The notes under the pieces: model-generated
What the model saw: only the letters and a program-made list of their open reading frames with translations
What the model was told of the DNA's origin: nothing
Database searches by the model: none
Origin: Akkermansia muciniphila
GTDB lineage: Bacteria > Verrucomicrobiota > Verrucomicrobiia > Verrucomicrobiales > Akkermansiaceae
Direction: 5' to 3'
DNA: 64,000 nt
Assembly (NCBI RefSeq): GCF_018709685.1
Contig: NZ_JABDHQ010000011.1
Coordinates: 1 to 64,000, forward strand
Made by a program: the position numbers and the translations under genes
Part shown: positions 1 to 9,005 of the stretch, piece after piece
Layout of the letters: each line of letters begins with the position of its first letter
How positions within the stretch are numbered: the first letter of the stretch is position 1

Positions 1-14
1 AGAAGAGTCTGACC

Positions 15-57
15 AGCGCCGCTTTCCCGGACAGAAAGGGGGGAGCGGCGCTTTTTT
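15..57 (+). terminator. Rho-independent terminator of an upstream gene
   Basis: A perfect 9-bp stem, AGCGCCGCT (15-23) pairing with AGCGGCGCT (44-52), is followed by a run of six T. It must end a plus-strand gene lying outside the window, because no gene precedes it here. Bases 58-217 after it hold nothing recognisable. Confidence 0.75.
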
Positions 58-217
58 GCGCTCAGGCGCAAGGAGGGAAGAGTAAGGTGGATGATGGGAT
101 GGGTTTTACACACAACTCTTGCCTGGTGGAGGGGAATGGACATCATCAACCCTGTAGACGGGGGAAGGCGGGAACACAGAAAGTTATTAAACCAGTTTCA
201 TGAACTGAATCCGGCAC

Positions 218-1003
218 TTATTTTCTTTTAAGTTCAGCAATAGCTCCGTAATGCGGGATGTCAAATTCCGGAGGGGCAATTTCAGCAAGCAGTTTCATAT
301 GCTCCTGTTCCCACGCGGCAATTTCTTTTTCTGCAAGGGAAGCGCCGATGCCCCGGCAGGCTTTCATTCTTCCATTCCAGCTTTCACGGGTAAAGTGTAT
401 GCTTAAAGGATATTCCTCGTGGTAAACGAGCTCAAACAGTTCATGATAACACCCGGGTATAACTACCGGATGCACCGTTTCTCCCGCGCCGCTCCACGCA
501 GGATTGTATTTCAGCACCAGTTTTTCACTGGCTCCTGCTATGTTATCCTCAAAGGGGAGCCACGCCATGTATAATACAAGAATACGCCCTTCCGGTTTAA
601 GCATGCGGAAAAACCCGGGCATAGCCTGCTCATGGTTAAAGTAAAAGAAGCACTGACAGGCGGTAATAACATCAAATGAACAATCGGGAAAATCCATGTT
701 TTCAGCGGATGCGGCGTGATAGTCAATATCCATGCCGGCTGAAAGAATTTTTGCCTGTTCAATCTGGTTTTCCGAAATATCCGTACCTGTCCATTTTGCT
801 CCGTAACGGTGCATGTGTCTCGGAAGAACTCCTGTTCCCGTGCCCGTATCAAGTACATTTTGACCGCTTACGCATAGGTTGCGGTTAATGATTTTATCGT
901 AGAATTCCTGTGGGTAAATATCACGGAATAGGGCATAGTCTGCCGAAGCCCTGCCCCAGTCAAAGGCTTTTCCTCCATCTATGTTTTTATGGATAATATT
1001 CAT
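218..1003 (-). CDS. SAM-dependent class I methyltransferase
   Basis: A 261-residue cytoplasmic protein predicted to transfer a methyl group from S-adenosylmethionine to an unknown small molecule. The SAM-binding glycine motif reads VLDTGTGTGVLPRHM, followed by a GTDIS acidic-loop motif after strand 2 and a later DVITACQCFFYF stretch, the order of a Methyltransf_11/25 Rossmann fold. The frame stays open upstream to 1120, but the ATG at 1003 is preferred: an AAGGGAG ribosome-binding site sits 6 nt before it, whereas the in-frame ATG at 1009 abuts that site. It stands alone, divergent from the next gene. Its codon use looks more AT-rich than the rest of the window, which may mean later acquisition. 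The substrate cannot be read from the sequence. Confidence 0.85.
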   Translation of the reverse strand: MNIIHKNIDGGKAFDWGRASADYALFRDIYPQEFYDKIINRNLCVSGQNVLDTGTGTGVLPRHMHRYGAKWTGTDISENQIEQAKILSAGMDIDYHAASAENMDFPDCSFDVITACQCFFYFNHEQAMPGFFRMLKPEGRILVLYMAWLPFEDNIAGASEKLVLKYNPAWSGAGETVHPVVIPGCYHELFELVYHEEYPLSIHFTRESWNGRMKACRGIGASLAEKEIAAWEQEHMKLLAEIAPPEFDIPHYGAIAELKRK

Positions 1004-1496
1004 CCACATCTCCCTTTGCCACGCCTCATTTTCTCCGTTAAGAGAGCCTTTCCCGCAAACGCACCTTATCCGACCAGGGGGAACAAACAAGATTTCATCT
1101 CCTTTACATGAAAATATCATCCTGAGAAAATGCCGAACGGCTTATTATACCAGCGCTTCCTATATCCTCGCATCAGCTTTTCTGTTTACCTGGGTACCAT
1201 CAGGTATCATTTTACCCTGTGCAGACGGAACCATAGATAACGGAGATACTGAATTCATAGGGTTCCGGGCTGGGAAAATGGTCTAATGACCTCTGGAATT
1301 TTCTATTTTTTATCTCCAACATCCCTACTTTGAGCTTGCACGGCCTTCCTCATTCCTGTACTTCACAAGGGATATAAAACCCATCCGGGCTTTCCGGTGG
1401 ATTCAGCCTGCCGCATGTTCTCCCGCACGATTGTTTGTCAAGGGTCCATGCAGCCGGACAAAAGCCCCTTCCTTTTATTTTCACTCCCCCGAATAT
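1004..1496. other. Intergenic region, about 490 bp, AT-rich
   Basis: This is the divergent region between the methyltransferase and the secreted orphan. Open frames in it overlap the methyltransferase antisense or lack any domain. A TATAAA box at 1373-1378 could be a -10 element for the plus-strand gene, but no good -35 lies at the right distance. No RNA gene or repeat was seen. Confidence 0.4.
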
Positions 1497-2309
1497 ATGC
1501 GCCTTTTACCTGTCCTGACCATTACCTGCCTTCTCGGAAGCGTGTCTTTCGTCCACGGACAAACCCGCACCCCCGCCAAGCCGGAGCCTGCCAAACCGGA
1601 ACCGAATGCTCCGGCAGCCGATACCGTGGACAAGTCCCTTCCTCCCGCCTCCGTCAACGGCATCCGGTTCGTCCTTAAGACGCCCATGTCCCTGCCATCC
1701 CCCATTTACATGCCCATTGATCCCAAAAGGCTGGAAAAGGTGGAAATCCGCGCCGCCCTTCCCGGACGCCGCAGCGTATACCCCAAAAGCAGGATCATCA
1801 CCCTGTTCGGCGGCCTGGACCAGAAGGGCATGCCGACCAACAAGCTCGTCAGCAAACCCCTGCCGACCGACCTGGGCCCCAAAACCCTGGCGCTGGTAGG
1901 AAAGAACAGCACCGGAGAATTTACGCTGGATTTCATCAACGAGGCGGAGCTGCCGCTGAACTGCATTTACATCCAGAACCTGACCGGCCGTACTTTCACC
2001 CTGGAGCTTCCCAAACCGCCGCAGGGCGAAAAGAGCGCCATTGAACTGCCCAGCAAATCCACTTACATTTTCGGCAAGGATTCCGCTGACAGCAAGGATT
2101 CCCGCACTACTCCCGCCAATCTGACGTACATGACCCGCTTGAAGAACGGTAAAGTCGTCAAGGTGAAGGACAGGGGCATGATGCTGACCACCTATCCGGG
2201 ACGGAAAGTGGTCATGATTATTTCCCCGGATTCCTCCGGACGCACCGTCGTTCTGACGGAGCTGATGATTTTCAAGGAAAAGCCGGTTTCCGCCTCTTCC
2301 GCCAAGTAA
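1497..2309 (+). CDS. Secreted protein of unknown function
   Basis: A 270-residue protein with a clear N-terminal signal peptide (MRLLPVLTITCLLGSVSFVHGQ, cleavage likely after HG), so it should act in the periplasm or outer envelope. A Pro/Ala/Lys-rich linker follows (about residues 23-45), then a region rich in beta-forming residues with no family I recognise. The start is set by the signal peptide; the frame is open upstream to 1431 but that would bury the signal. No clear Shine-Dalgarno is present. The gene stands alone and is followed about 100 bp later by a terminator. Function unknown. Confidence 0.7.
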   Translation: MRLLPVLTITCLLGSVSFVHGQTRTPAKPEPAKPEPNAPAADTVDKSLPPASVNGIRFVLKTPMSLPSPIYMPIDPKRLEKVEIRAALPGRRSVYPKSRIITLFGGLDQKGMPTNKLVSKPLPTDLGPKTLALVGKNSTGEFTLDFINEAELPLNCIYIQNLTGRTFTLELPKPPQGEKSAIELPSKSTYIFGKDSADSKDSRTTPANLTYMTRLKNGKVVKVKDRGMMLTTYPGRKVVMIISPDSSGRTVVLTELMIFKEKPVSASSAK

Positions 2310-2407
2310 CGGGGCAACTCTTTTTCCCTCCCGGTTTTTCCCCAGATGCGGAAGGCCTGGATGAATAATCATTCAAGAGTCCGAGAGCATCCCGGACCAG
2401 TCGGAAA

Positions 2408-2430
2408 ACGGGCGTCACTGCCCGTTTTTT
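2408..2430 (+). terminator. Rho-independent terminator
   Basis: The stem ACGGGC (2408-2413) pairs with GCCCGT (2420-2425) across a 6-nt loop and is followed by a T tract to 2430. It ends the plus-strand secreted orphan. The remaining bases to 2684 (GC-rich) show no convincing gene; small minus-strand frames there lack a start context and a domain. Confidence 0.7.
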
Positions 2431-2684
2431 ATGCACTCCTCCAACCATTCTCCGGAATCCGAGCGTAAAAGACCGGGACGCTCCCCGGCGGGGAGTGGAT
2501 GCTGACGCGCCTCCGGCAAAGCCGCCCGGCCGCTTTCCGTTCCGGGTAAAAACGGCCATATTCCTGCGGGAACAGGAACACGGCATGAAGGAATCAGGCC
2601 TTTTCCGTCCACCGGATGACAGCGGAAAGAAGCCGTGACGCTCAGGAGCGCCCGGAAGCTTCATCCACAGGAAGCCACTCCAAC

Positions 2685-3857
2685 CTAATAGACCTTGGGC
2701 ACCAGTCCCTGGCGGCTCATTTTGTCTTCCACCTTGCGGCGGTTTTCCTCCAGACGGCGCGCATCATAGGTATCATCCACCGGCTGGGCTTCCGGAATGT
2801 CCTCTCCGCGTCCGGCCTGGTACTGCTGTACCTGCGGAAGCACCCCCTCCACCAGTTCCCGGCATATCCAGGAGGGCAGAATGTAGGTTTCCGTGCGTCC
2901 GGCACGGCTGAGGGCCAGCCCTACAAATTTTCCGTTGACGTCAATGACCGGGCATCCGGCACGCTCCGGGAACAGGGTCATGTCCGACTGGATGACCAGC
3001 GGGAATTCATCACGCTTCAGGCTCATGCGGTTGCCCATGGAGTTCATCATGTCCAGGCGTTTCTGGGGAAATTTCATCACCTTGGGCCGGGGGCCGGTGA
3101 GGAGTTTTCCTTCAATCACCTGGTTTTGCCGCCTTACCTCCACGGGAACCGTTTCACCGGGGCTCACCCCGACCATGGCGGCGCGGATGGAGTACATGCC
3201 GTCCACCGGCTTTCCGTTCAGTTTCATCAGCAGGTCTCCTGCCAGCAGGCCACTGCGGTGCGCGCCGCTTCCGGCTTCCACACCGCCGATCATTACCCCC
3301 TCCCCATCCCAGCGGGGATCGGAAACAATGCCCAGATAAGGCTGGTCGTCCGCCCGCAGGCTGCGCTGCGCCACGGAAACCACGCCGAAGTCACTGACAT
3401 GCCCCGTAGGGGATACGGCCGCAATGACATCCCCTTCCTCCGCCTGGACATAGGAGTTCAGGTCAATGGGAGGAGCGGGAAGCCCCGGCACGTCCATCAT
3501 CAGCAGGTCGTGTTCCGGAAGGGCAAAGAGCACCTTGGCGTCGTAAACCCGTCCGGAGGAGTCCACGAGCATGACCGGGCGCCGCTCCTTCTGGAGGTCG
3601 CTCAGCTTAGTAAGCACTTTTCCCTTCCCCACCACCGTGCCCAGGGCCACCTGGGTGTTGCCGGCCACCAGCGCCACCACGGACCGGCCCACCGGACCGG
3701 CCACCTTGTCCCATTCCTGGAAGATTTTCTTGGCCTGGTTGTCAAGCACCGCCCTGTCCTCCGGGGCAATCATCTGCTCCGGGGGAAGAGGGGAGGCTAT
3801 TTCCTGGCCACAGGCGGCGGACGCCGCCAAAGCCGCCCATAAATATTTCATCATCAT
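2685..3857 (-). CDS. Degenerate trypsin-like (HtrA-type) protein with PDZ inserted in the protease fold
   Basis: A 390-residue exported protein (MKYLWAALAASAACGQ signal). Residues 55-165 resemble the first part of an HtrA/DegP protease domain. At the His motif the sequence is VLTKLSDL (His replaced by Ser86), while Asp117 (EHDLL) is kept. A PDZ domain (about 175-255) comes next. Only after it appears the segment equivalent to QTDAAINPGNSGGPL, here ending FPERAGCPVID, with the catalytic Ser replaced by Ala300. The protease fold is thus apparently split by the PDZ and is inactive. Three ATGs in a row make the exact start uncertain. It overlaps the upstream active protease gene by ATGA, implying translational coupling and a shared task such as substrate capture or regulation in the periplasm (inference). 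Confidence 0.75.
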   Translation of the reverse strand: MMMKYLWAALAASAACGQEIASPLPPEQMIAPEDRAVLDNQAKKIFQEWDKVAGPVGRSVVALVAGNTQVALGTVVGKGKVLTKLSDLQKERRPVMLVDSSGRVYDAKVLFALPEHDLLMMDVPGLPAPPIDLNSYVQAEEGDVIAAVSPTGHVSDFGVVSVAQRSLRADDQPYLGIVSDPRWDGEGVMIGGVEAGSGAHRSGLLAGDLLMKLNGKPVDGMYSIRAAMVGVSPGETVPVEVRRQNQVIEGKLLTGPRPKVMKFPQKRLDMMNSMGNRMSLKRDEFPLVIQSDMTLFPERAGCPVIDVNGKFVGLALSRAGRTETYILPSWICRELVEGVLPQVQQYQAGRGEDIPEAQPVDDTYDARRLEENRRKVEDKMSRQGLVPKVY

Positions 3858-4876
3858 CCCTGAGTCTCTTCTTCATGTTTCAGGCCGGACATCAAATCTC
3901 CGCGCCTGCCGAATGTAAGGTCCGCCTTGTAGGCAGTTCCTTTCCTCACCACCACAACCGGAACGGTTTCCCCGGGGCGGTGCCTGCCCAGCTCACGGAG
4001 CATGTCCCGCACGGAACGCAGGCTCCGGCTGTCCATGTGGGTGATGACATCACCGGGCTTGATGCCCGCGGTATCCGCCGGGGAGTTCACCACCACATCC
4101 TGCACTACCACGCCGTCCACGCCCAGCACGTCCATCATGGCAAATCCCAGAACGGGAGATTCCGGGTCAGCCATGGGGTGAAGGCCAAGCTGGCCCCAGT
4201 GCTTCCCGGCAAGCAGGCTGTCCCAGTCCTTCCGGAACACGGAGACGGGAACATGGTTGTTGATTTTCAACATGGGGCCTATGGAGGAATGAATGCCCAC
4301 CAGCTTGCCGGACAAGTCAAAGAGGGGGCCGCCGGAGTCCCCACCAATCAGCGTGCATTCCGAAATAAGGAAGCGCTGCTTCCCGTCCGTGCACAGCCGC
4401 CCCATGCGGATGGGAGCGCGGCGTTCCGGGTCAAATCCCTTGGAATGGCCCAGCGCCACCACAAAGTCACCTACATGCAGCCCGTCTGATTCCCCCAGCT
4501 CCACATGGGGATAGTTTCCGCCTCCGATGATTTGCACCATGGCGGCGTCCCGCGTAAAGTTGGCGCCCAGCACGCGGCCTTTGACCACGCGCCCGTCCGC
4601 AAAGACCACGCGCATGATTTCATCACCGCCCACCACGTGGGCCGCCGTTAAAATAAGGCCCTGCGGCGTAACGATCACCCCGCTGCCCGTCTCCCCTCCG
4701 TCGGAAACCAGAGCCACCGTGGCAGCCGTAGCCGCGGAGGCCACCTTATGCACATGCTGCTGCAAGTCCGCCATGGAAGAGACATTCCCCGCCAGGCTCA
4801 TTCCCCCTAAAAACAGGGACACAAGCCCCCCAACGACCAAGTAATAAAAACTCGTCATTCTGAATGGTGATATCAT
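3854..4876 (-). CDS. Trypsin-like serine protease with C-terminal PDZ (HtrA/DegP family)
   Basis: A 340-residue periplasmic or envelope-anchored serine endopeptidase, probably for protein quality control. The N-terminus (MISPFR plus a hydrophobic stretch) is a signal peptide or anchor. The catalytic triad is intact: His80 in LTAAHVV, Asp110 in FTRDAAM and Ser181 in GGDSGGP. A PDZ domain occupies about residues 240-325 (AGIKPGDVI and GETVPVVV motifs). There is one PDZ rather than the two of E. coli DegP, so it is closer to DegS-sized members. The start at 4876 supplies the basic residue a signal needs; 4858 and 4906 are alternatives. It overlaps the next gene, a dead relative, by 4 nt. Confidence 0.85.
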   Translation of the reverse strand: MISPFRMTSFYYLVVGGLVSLFLGGMSLAGNVSSMADLQQHVHKVASAATAATVALVSDGGETGSGVIVTPQGLILTAAHVVGGDEIMRVVFADGRVVKGRVLGANFTRDAAMVQIIGGGNYPHVELGESDGLHVGDFVVALGHSKGFDPERRAPIRMGRLCTDGKQRFLISECTLIGGDSGGPLFDLSGKLVGIHSSIGPMLKINNHVPVSVFRKDWDSLLAGKHWGQLGLHPMADPESPVLGFAMMDVLGVDGVVVQDVVVNSPADTAGIKPGDVITHMDSRSLRSVRDMLRELGRHRPGETVPVVVVRKGTAYKADLTFGRRGDLMSGLKHEEETQG

Positions 4877-4973
4877 GAAATTACCGATAACCTTATGATA
4901 GAACATATCCTACCAGATAAACGTTCAGACCAGTACAAATTTGTCTAACAATTGCGACATGGGGCTCCATCTT

Positions 4974-5002
4974 TTGCTTAGACCATCCCGTTTGTTTATG
5001 AT
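4974..5002 (+). promoter_or_regulatory. Sigma-70-like promoter of the PBP1A gene
   Basis: TTGCTT (4974-4979), a 17-nt spacer and TATGAT (4997-5002) form a near-consensus promoter. The start codon at 5018 is only 15 nt beyond the -10 box, so the 5' leader would be under about 10 nt. Confidence 0.55.
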
Positions 5003-5017
5003 AAAACTCCCCCACGG

Positions 5018-7684
5018 ATGGGTGTAAACGACAAATCACGGAAACGGAATGCCGGCTCCTGGCGGGAACGCATCCAGGACGATGAAGCGGCTTCCCGTCC
5101 GCCAACGGAACGCAGGAAGAGGTCTGCCCCCCGCCCGTCCTATCCCGGCCTGCCTCCGGAGGACCCCGGTCCGGCCGTGATTCCCGGGCCCACCCGCAGA
5201 ACCGGGAAATCCCGCGGCGGTTCTTCCCGGAATGATGCACCGCCTCCCCGTCCGCGCCGCATTTCCCGGCCCGCACCGCCGGAGGAATATGATGACTACG
5301 ATGAACCCGGAGAGCCCCCCCGCTCCGCACGCCCGGGAAGGCCGCGCAAGCCGCGGTTCACGATTTTCGGCGCCCTGCTGTTCGTCCTGCTGATGCCGTT
5401 CCGCTTCATCGGCTCCCTGACGCGGAATATCCAGTGGTTCGTCAGATGGCCCCTGCGCATCCTGCTGGGGTGCTGCTTTGCGGGCATCGTGATCGGCTCC
5501 ATCCTGGTATTCCTGTACGGCACCATTTCCAACCGCTATGACATTTCCGAGGTCAAGAGCAATATTCCGGAACGCACGGTGATCCTGGACCGCAAGAACC
5601 GCACCATCGGCACCCTGCACGGGGAAAACCGCAAGCGCGTCTCCCTCCAGGAGGTTCCCCCCATTTTCATTGACGCCCTGATCCTGCGTGAAGACAACCG
5701 CTTTTACGACCACGGCGGCGTGGACTGGATAGGCGTTGGCCGCGCCTTCGCGCAGGTGCTCAAGCACAAGCGTGCCACGCAGGGGGCTTCCACCCTCACC
5801 ATGCAGCTTGCCAAAATCACGTACAACCACCAGGAGCGCAACCTGCACGCCAAGCTGACGGAGGTGGCGCTGGCCAAACGCATTGAAGCCACTTACACGA
5901 AGGACGAGATTCTGGAGACCTATATCAACCGCATTTTCTGGGGCCATACCTTCCTGGGGATTGCGGCGGCGGCGCGCGGGTATTACGACAAGGAGCCGCG
6001 GGATCTTTCCCTGTCGGAGTGCGCCACCCTGGCCGGCATTATTTACGGCCCGAACGATTTCTCCCCCATCAAGCATCCGGAGGAAGCCAAGAAGGTGCGG
6101 GACATCGTCCTGGGCCTGCTGGAAAAGGAGGGGAAGATCACCCGGGTGCAGTATGAGGCGGCCCTGGCGGAACCGATCGTTACCCGGATGCCCCAGTCGC
6201 GGTCAGAGGAGAATTACGCCATGGGCCTGGTGCGCCGGGAGCTGGACGCCATTCTGGAGGAAGAAGATATCCGCCTGGGCGGCCTGGTGGTCCACACCAC
6301 GCTGGACCTTGACCTGCAGAACGCCACGCTGGACGCCATCAACAAGCACATGGAAGCGCTGGAAGCGCGCAAGGATTTCAGGAAGCACCTGGCTTCCCTG
6401 CAAGCCAGGCGGGAGAAGAAGGGAATCGTCAAGAACAAGCTGACCACCAAGGCGGAATATGAAGCGGCCCTGGCCGCCTGGAAGGCGCTCCCCCCGGAAC
6501 GGAAGGAAGGGACGCAGCCTCCCATGCCCAATTACATCCAGTCCGCCGCCGTAGTCATGGACAACGCCACCGGGGCGCTTCTCGCCGTCGTCGGCGGCCG
6601 GGACGCGGAGGAATCCAAGCTGAACCGCGCCATCCAGTCACGCAGGCAGACCGGCTCCCTGTTCAAGCCGTTCATTTACGCCACCTTTTTCCAGCAGGGC
6701 AATTCCGCGGATACCCGCATTTCCGACGACCGCATCGGCTATGGGGAGATACGCGGAGCCGCCAACTGGTCCCCCCGCAACTCGGACGGCACGTACCGGG
6801 GCATGAAGCCGGCCTCCTTCGGCCTCATTCTTTCCCGCAATACCATGTCCGTACGCATCGGCAACCGGGCCGGATTGTCCAACGTCATCCAGTCCGCCCA
6901 GCTGGCGGGCTTCCACGGGAATATTTCCCGCACTCCGGCCCTTTACCTGGGCACGTGGGAAGCCTCTCCGCTGGACATCGCCAGCGCTTACAGCGTTTTT
7001 GCCAACGGCGGCGTGCGCCCCACGCCGTATATCATTGACCACATTACGGATTCCAGAGGACAGCCGCGCTTCGCCATCACCAGGAGCAAGCGCACCGTAT
7101 ACACCCAGCGGGCGGCCAACATCACTTCCTCCATCCTCCAGCAGGTCTGCAAGCCCGGAGGCACGGCAGGCAGGATCACCACCCTGGGCTTCAAGCCCCC
7201 CTGCGGCGGCAAGACCGGGACCACGAACAATTACACGAACGCGTGGTTCGCCGGATATACCTCCAACCTCACGTGCAGCGTCTGGGTGGGCTTTGACTCC
7301 TCCACCAAGATTCTGGAAAAAGGGTACGGCGGCACATTGGCCCTGCCCGTCTGGGTGGACATTATGCTGGCGGCCCAGAAGGAGGGCTACCCCGCCAACG
7401 CCATCCGCACCAGCCCCGGTTCGGAAGGCCAGGCCGTGCTCGTATGCCGGGAGTCCAACCAACTGGCCCATTCCGGCTGCCAATATGCCAAAACGGCTTA
7501 TTTTGAAACTTCCGCAGGCTACCATGCCCCCACCAAAATGTGTGAAAAGCACATTCCCATGGCGGAGCCGGATACGGAGGAGAATATTCCCTTTGCGGAG
7601 CCGCTTGACGGCAGTGACGACAATATCCCCCTGGCCGAGCCCGTGGAAGAGACGGACGGCATCCCCTACGCCACCCCCATCTGA
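5018..7684 (+). CDS. Class A penicillin-binding protein, PBP1A family
   Basis: An 888-residue bifunctional peptidoglycan synthase: glycosyltransferase plus transpeptidase on the outer face of the inner membrane. A disordered, Arg/Pro-rich cytoplasmic tail (1-105) precedes one membrane helix (about 145-170). The GT51 domain has EDNRFYDHGGVDW with catalytic Glu225 and the GASTLTMQLAK motif. The transpeptidase domain has Ser547 in TGSLFK, SRNT as the SxN motif and Lys732 in KTGTT. The C-terminus (about 845-888) carries four copies of an Ile-Pro-x-Ala-x-Pro motif in an acidic tail, not typical of the family. It is followed 17 nt later by rmuC. Name transfer to mrcA is not certain, so no symbol is given. 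Confidence 0.93.
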   Translation: MGVNDKSRKRNAGSWRERIQDDEAASRPPTERRKRSAPRPSYPGLPPEDPGPAVIPGPTRRTGKSRGGSSRNDAPPPRPRRISRPAPPEEYDDYDEPGEPPRSARPGRPRKPRFTIFGALLFVLLMPFRFIGSLTRNIQWFVRWPLRILLGCCFAGIVIGSILVFLYGTISNRYDISEVKSNIPERTVILDRKNRTIGTLHGENRKRVSLQEVPPIFIDALILREDNRFYDHGGVDWIGVGRAFAQVLKHKRATQGASTLTMQLAKITYNHQERNLHAKLTEVALAKRIEATYTKDEILETYINRIFWGHTFLGIAAAARGYYDKEPRDLSLSECATLAGIIYGPNDFSPIKHPEEAKKVRDIVLGLLEKEGKITRVQYEAALAEPIVTRMPQSRSEENYAMGLVRRELDAILEEEDIRLGGLVVHTTLDLDLQNATLDAINKHMEALEARKDFRKHLASLQARREKKGIVKNKLTTKAEYEAALAAWKALPPERKEGTQPPMPNYIQSAAVVMDNATGALLAVVGGRDAEESKLNRAIQSRRQTGSLFKPFIYATFFQQGNSADTRISDDRIGYGEIRGAANWSPRNSDGTYRGMKPASFGLILSRNTMSVRIGNRAGLSNVIQSAQLAGFHGNISRTPALYLGTWEASPLDIASAYSVFANGGVRPTPYIIDHITDSRGQPRFAITRSKRTVYTQRAANITSSILQQVCKPGGTAGRITTLGFKPPCGGKTGTTNNYTNAWFAGYTSNLTCSVWVGFDSSTKILEKGYGGTLALPVWVDIMLAAQKEGYPANAIRTSPGSEGQAVLVCRESNQLAHSGCQYAKTAYFETSAGYHAPTKMCEKHIPMAEPDTEENIPFAEPLDGSDDNIPLAEPVEETDGIPYATPI

Positions 7685-7701
7685 ATTACCCTTCCCCTAT
7701 C

Positions 7702-8955
7702 ATGAATTCCCCCCTGATCCCCTGGATTGCGGCCCTTCTGCTGCTGGCCGCCTGCACGGTGCTGCTGGTTTTCCTGCTGCGCTACCGTGACCGCTCCGTC
7801 CGCCTGGAAGCGGAAGCCCGCTCCTGGCAGGAACGGGCGGAGGACAGAACCCAGATGCTCCACCGGGCGGAGGAGGTGCTCAAGGATTCCTTCGCGGGCA
7901 TCAGCGCGGAGGTCCTCCGCAATTCGGAAAAACAATTCCTGAACCTGGCGGAAACCCGGCTTCAGAACCAGCGCCAGCAGGCCAACCATGACCTGGAATC
8001 CCGCAAGCAGGCCATTGAGTCCATGCTGAAGCCGGTGAGCGAGTCCCTGAAACTCGTCCAGTCCCGGCTGGGAGAGATGGAGAAGGAACGCGTGGGCGCC
8101 TATACGGACCTGAGAACGCAGATCCGCTATATCCTTTCCGGAAACGAGGCCCTGAAGAATGAGACCGCCAGGCTTTCCCAGGCCCTCCACCACAACAGCG
8201 CGCGCGGCCAGTGGGGGGAACTCCAATTGCGCCGCGTGGTGGAACTGGCCGGAATGGTGGAGTACTGTGATTTCACCACGCAGGAAACCCGTTCCAGGGA
8301 AGAGGACCGGGTGCGCCCGGACATGGTCGTCCACCTGCCGGGAGGCCGTTCCATCATCATTGACGCGAAGGCGCCCATGACCTCCTACCTCAGCGCGGGA
8401 CAGACGGACAGGCAGGAGGAGCGCCGCCAGTTGATGAGCCGCCACGCCGCAGACGTGAAAAGGCACCTCCAGCAGTTGAGCGCCAAGAATTACTTTGCCC
8501 AGTTTTCCCCGTGCCCGGAATTCGTGATCATGTTCCTTCCGGGGGAGGCCTTTTTCCAGGCGGCTCTGGAAGCGGACCCCTCCCTGATTGAGTTCGGCGC
8601 GGAGAACAAGGTTATCCTTTCCACGCCTTCCACCCTGATCGCCCTGCTGAAAACCGTCGCGTACGGGTGGAAGCAGGAACAACTGGCGGACAACGCCAAG
8701 AAAATCTCGGAGGCGGGAGCGGACCTGTTCAACACCTGCTCCATCCTCACGGGCCACTTTTCCTCCCTGGGCAAGAGCCTGAACCAGGCGGTGGCCCAGT
8801 ATAACAAGACCGTCTCCTCCTTTGAGCACCGCTTCATTCCCCGGGCGCAGAGGCTGAAAAACCTGGGCGTGACCTCCACGAAGGACCTGCCCGGCAATCT
8901 GGAAGACATCACCCTGCAGGCTAAATCCGCGGACATACCGGATATTCCGTCCTGA
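7702..8955 (+). CDS. rmuC: DNA recombination protein RmuC
   Basis: A 417-residue member of the RmuC family, linked to limiting inversions between short inverted repeats and thought to contain a nuclease-like fold. An N-terminal membrane helix (about residues 7-28) and a long coiled coil (about 35-135) lead into the conserved core. That core has ARGQWGELQLRRVVELAGM, RPDMVVHLPGGR, IIIDAKAP and KTVAYGWKQEQ, all typical of the family. Length is normal. It starts 17 nt after the PBP1A gene on the same strand and so is probably cotranscribed. It is convergent with the phosphatase gene; the 50-bp gap between them shows no clear T tract. Confidence 0.92.
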   Translation: MNSPLIPWIAALLLLAACTVLLVFLLRYRDRSVRLEAEARSWQERAEDRTQMLHRAEEVLKDSFAGISAEVLRNSEKQFLNLAETRLQNQRQQANHDLESRKQAIESMLKPVSESLKLVQSRLGEMEKERVGAYTDLRTQIRYILSGNEALKNETARLSQALHHNSARGQWGELQLRRVVELAGMVEYCDFTTQETRSREEDRVRPDMVVHLPGGRSIIIDAKAPMTSYLSAGQTDRQEERRQLMSRHAADVKRHLQQLSAKNYFAQFSPCPEFVIMFLPGEAFFQAALEADPSLIEFGAENKVILSTPSTLIALLKTVAYGWKQEQLADNAKKISEAGADLFNTCSILTGHFSSLGKSLNQAVAQYNKTVSSFEHRFIPRAQRLKNLGVTSTKDLPGNLEDITLQAKSADIPDIPS

Positions 8956-9005
8956 AGAGCCGCAACCACACGGCGAGCCCCGGCCCTGTCCCGGTTCCGG
9001 CGCCT

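Noticed and set aside
2415-2612. A 65-codon minus-strand frame ending in SGEWLEECIKNGQ
   Set aside because: The last residues look protein-like, but the rest is Pro/Arg-rich, the stop lies inside the terminator hairpin and there is no ribosome-binding site.
4935-4944. Perfect palindrome ACAAATTTGT between the protease operon and the PBP1A gene
   Set aside because: A 10-bp AT palindrome is common by chance, and no second copy or regulator gene lies nearby, so an operator call is not supported.
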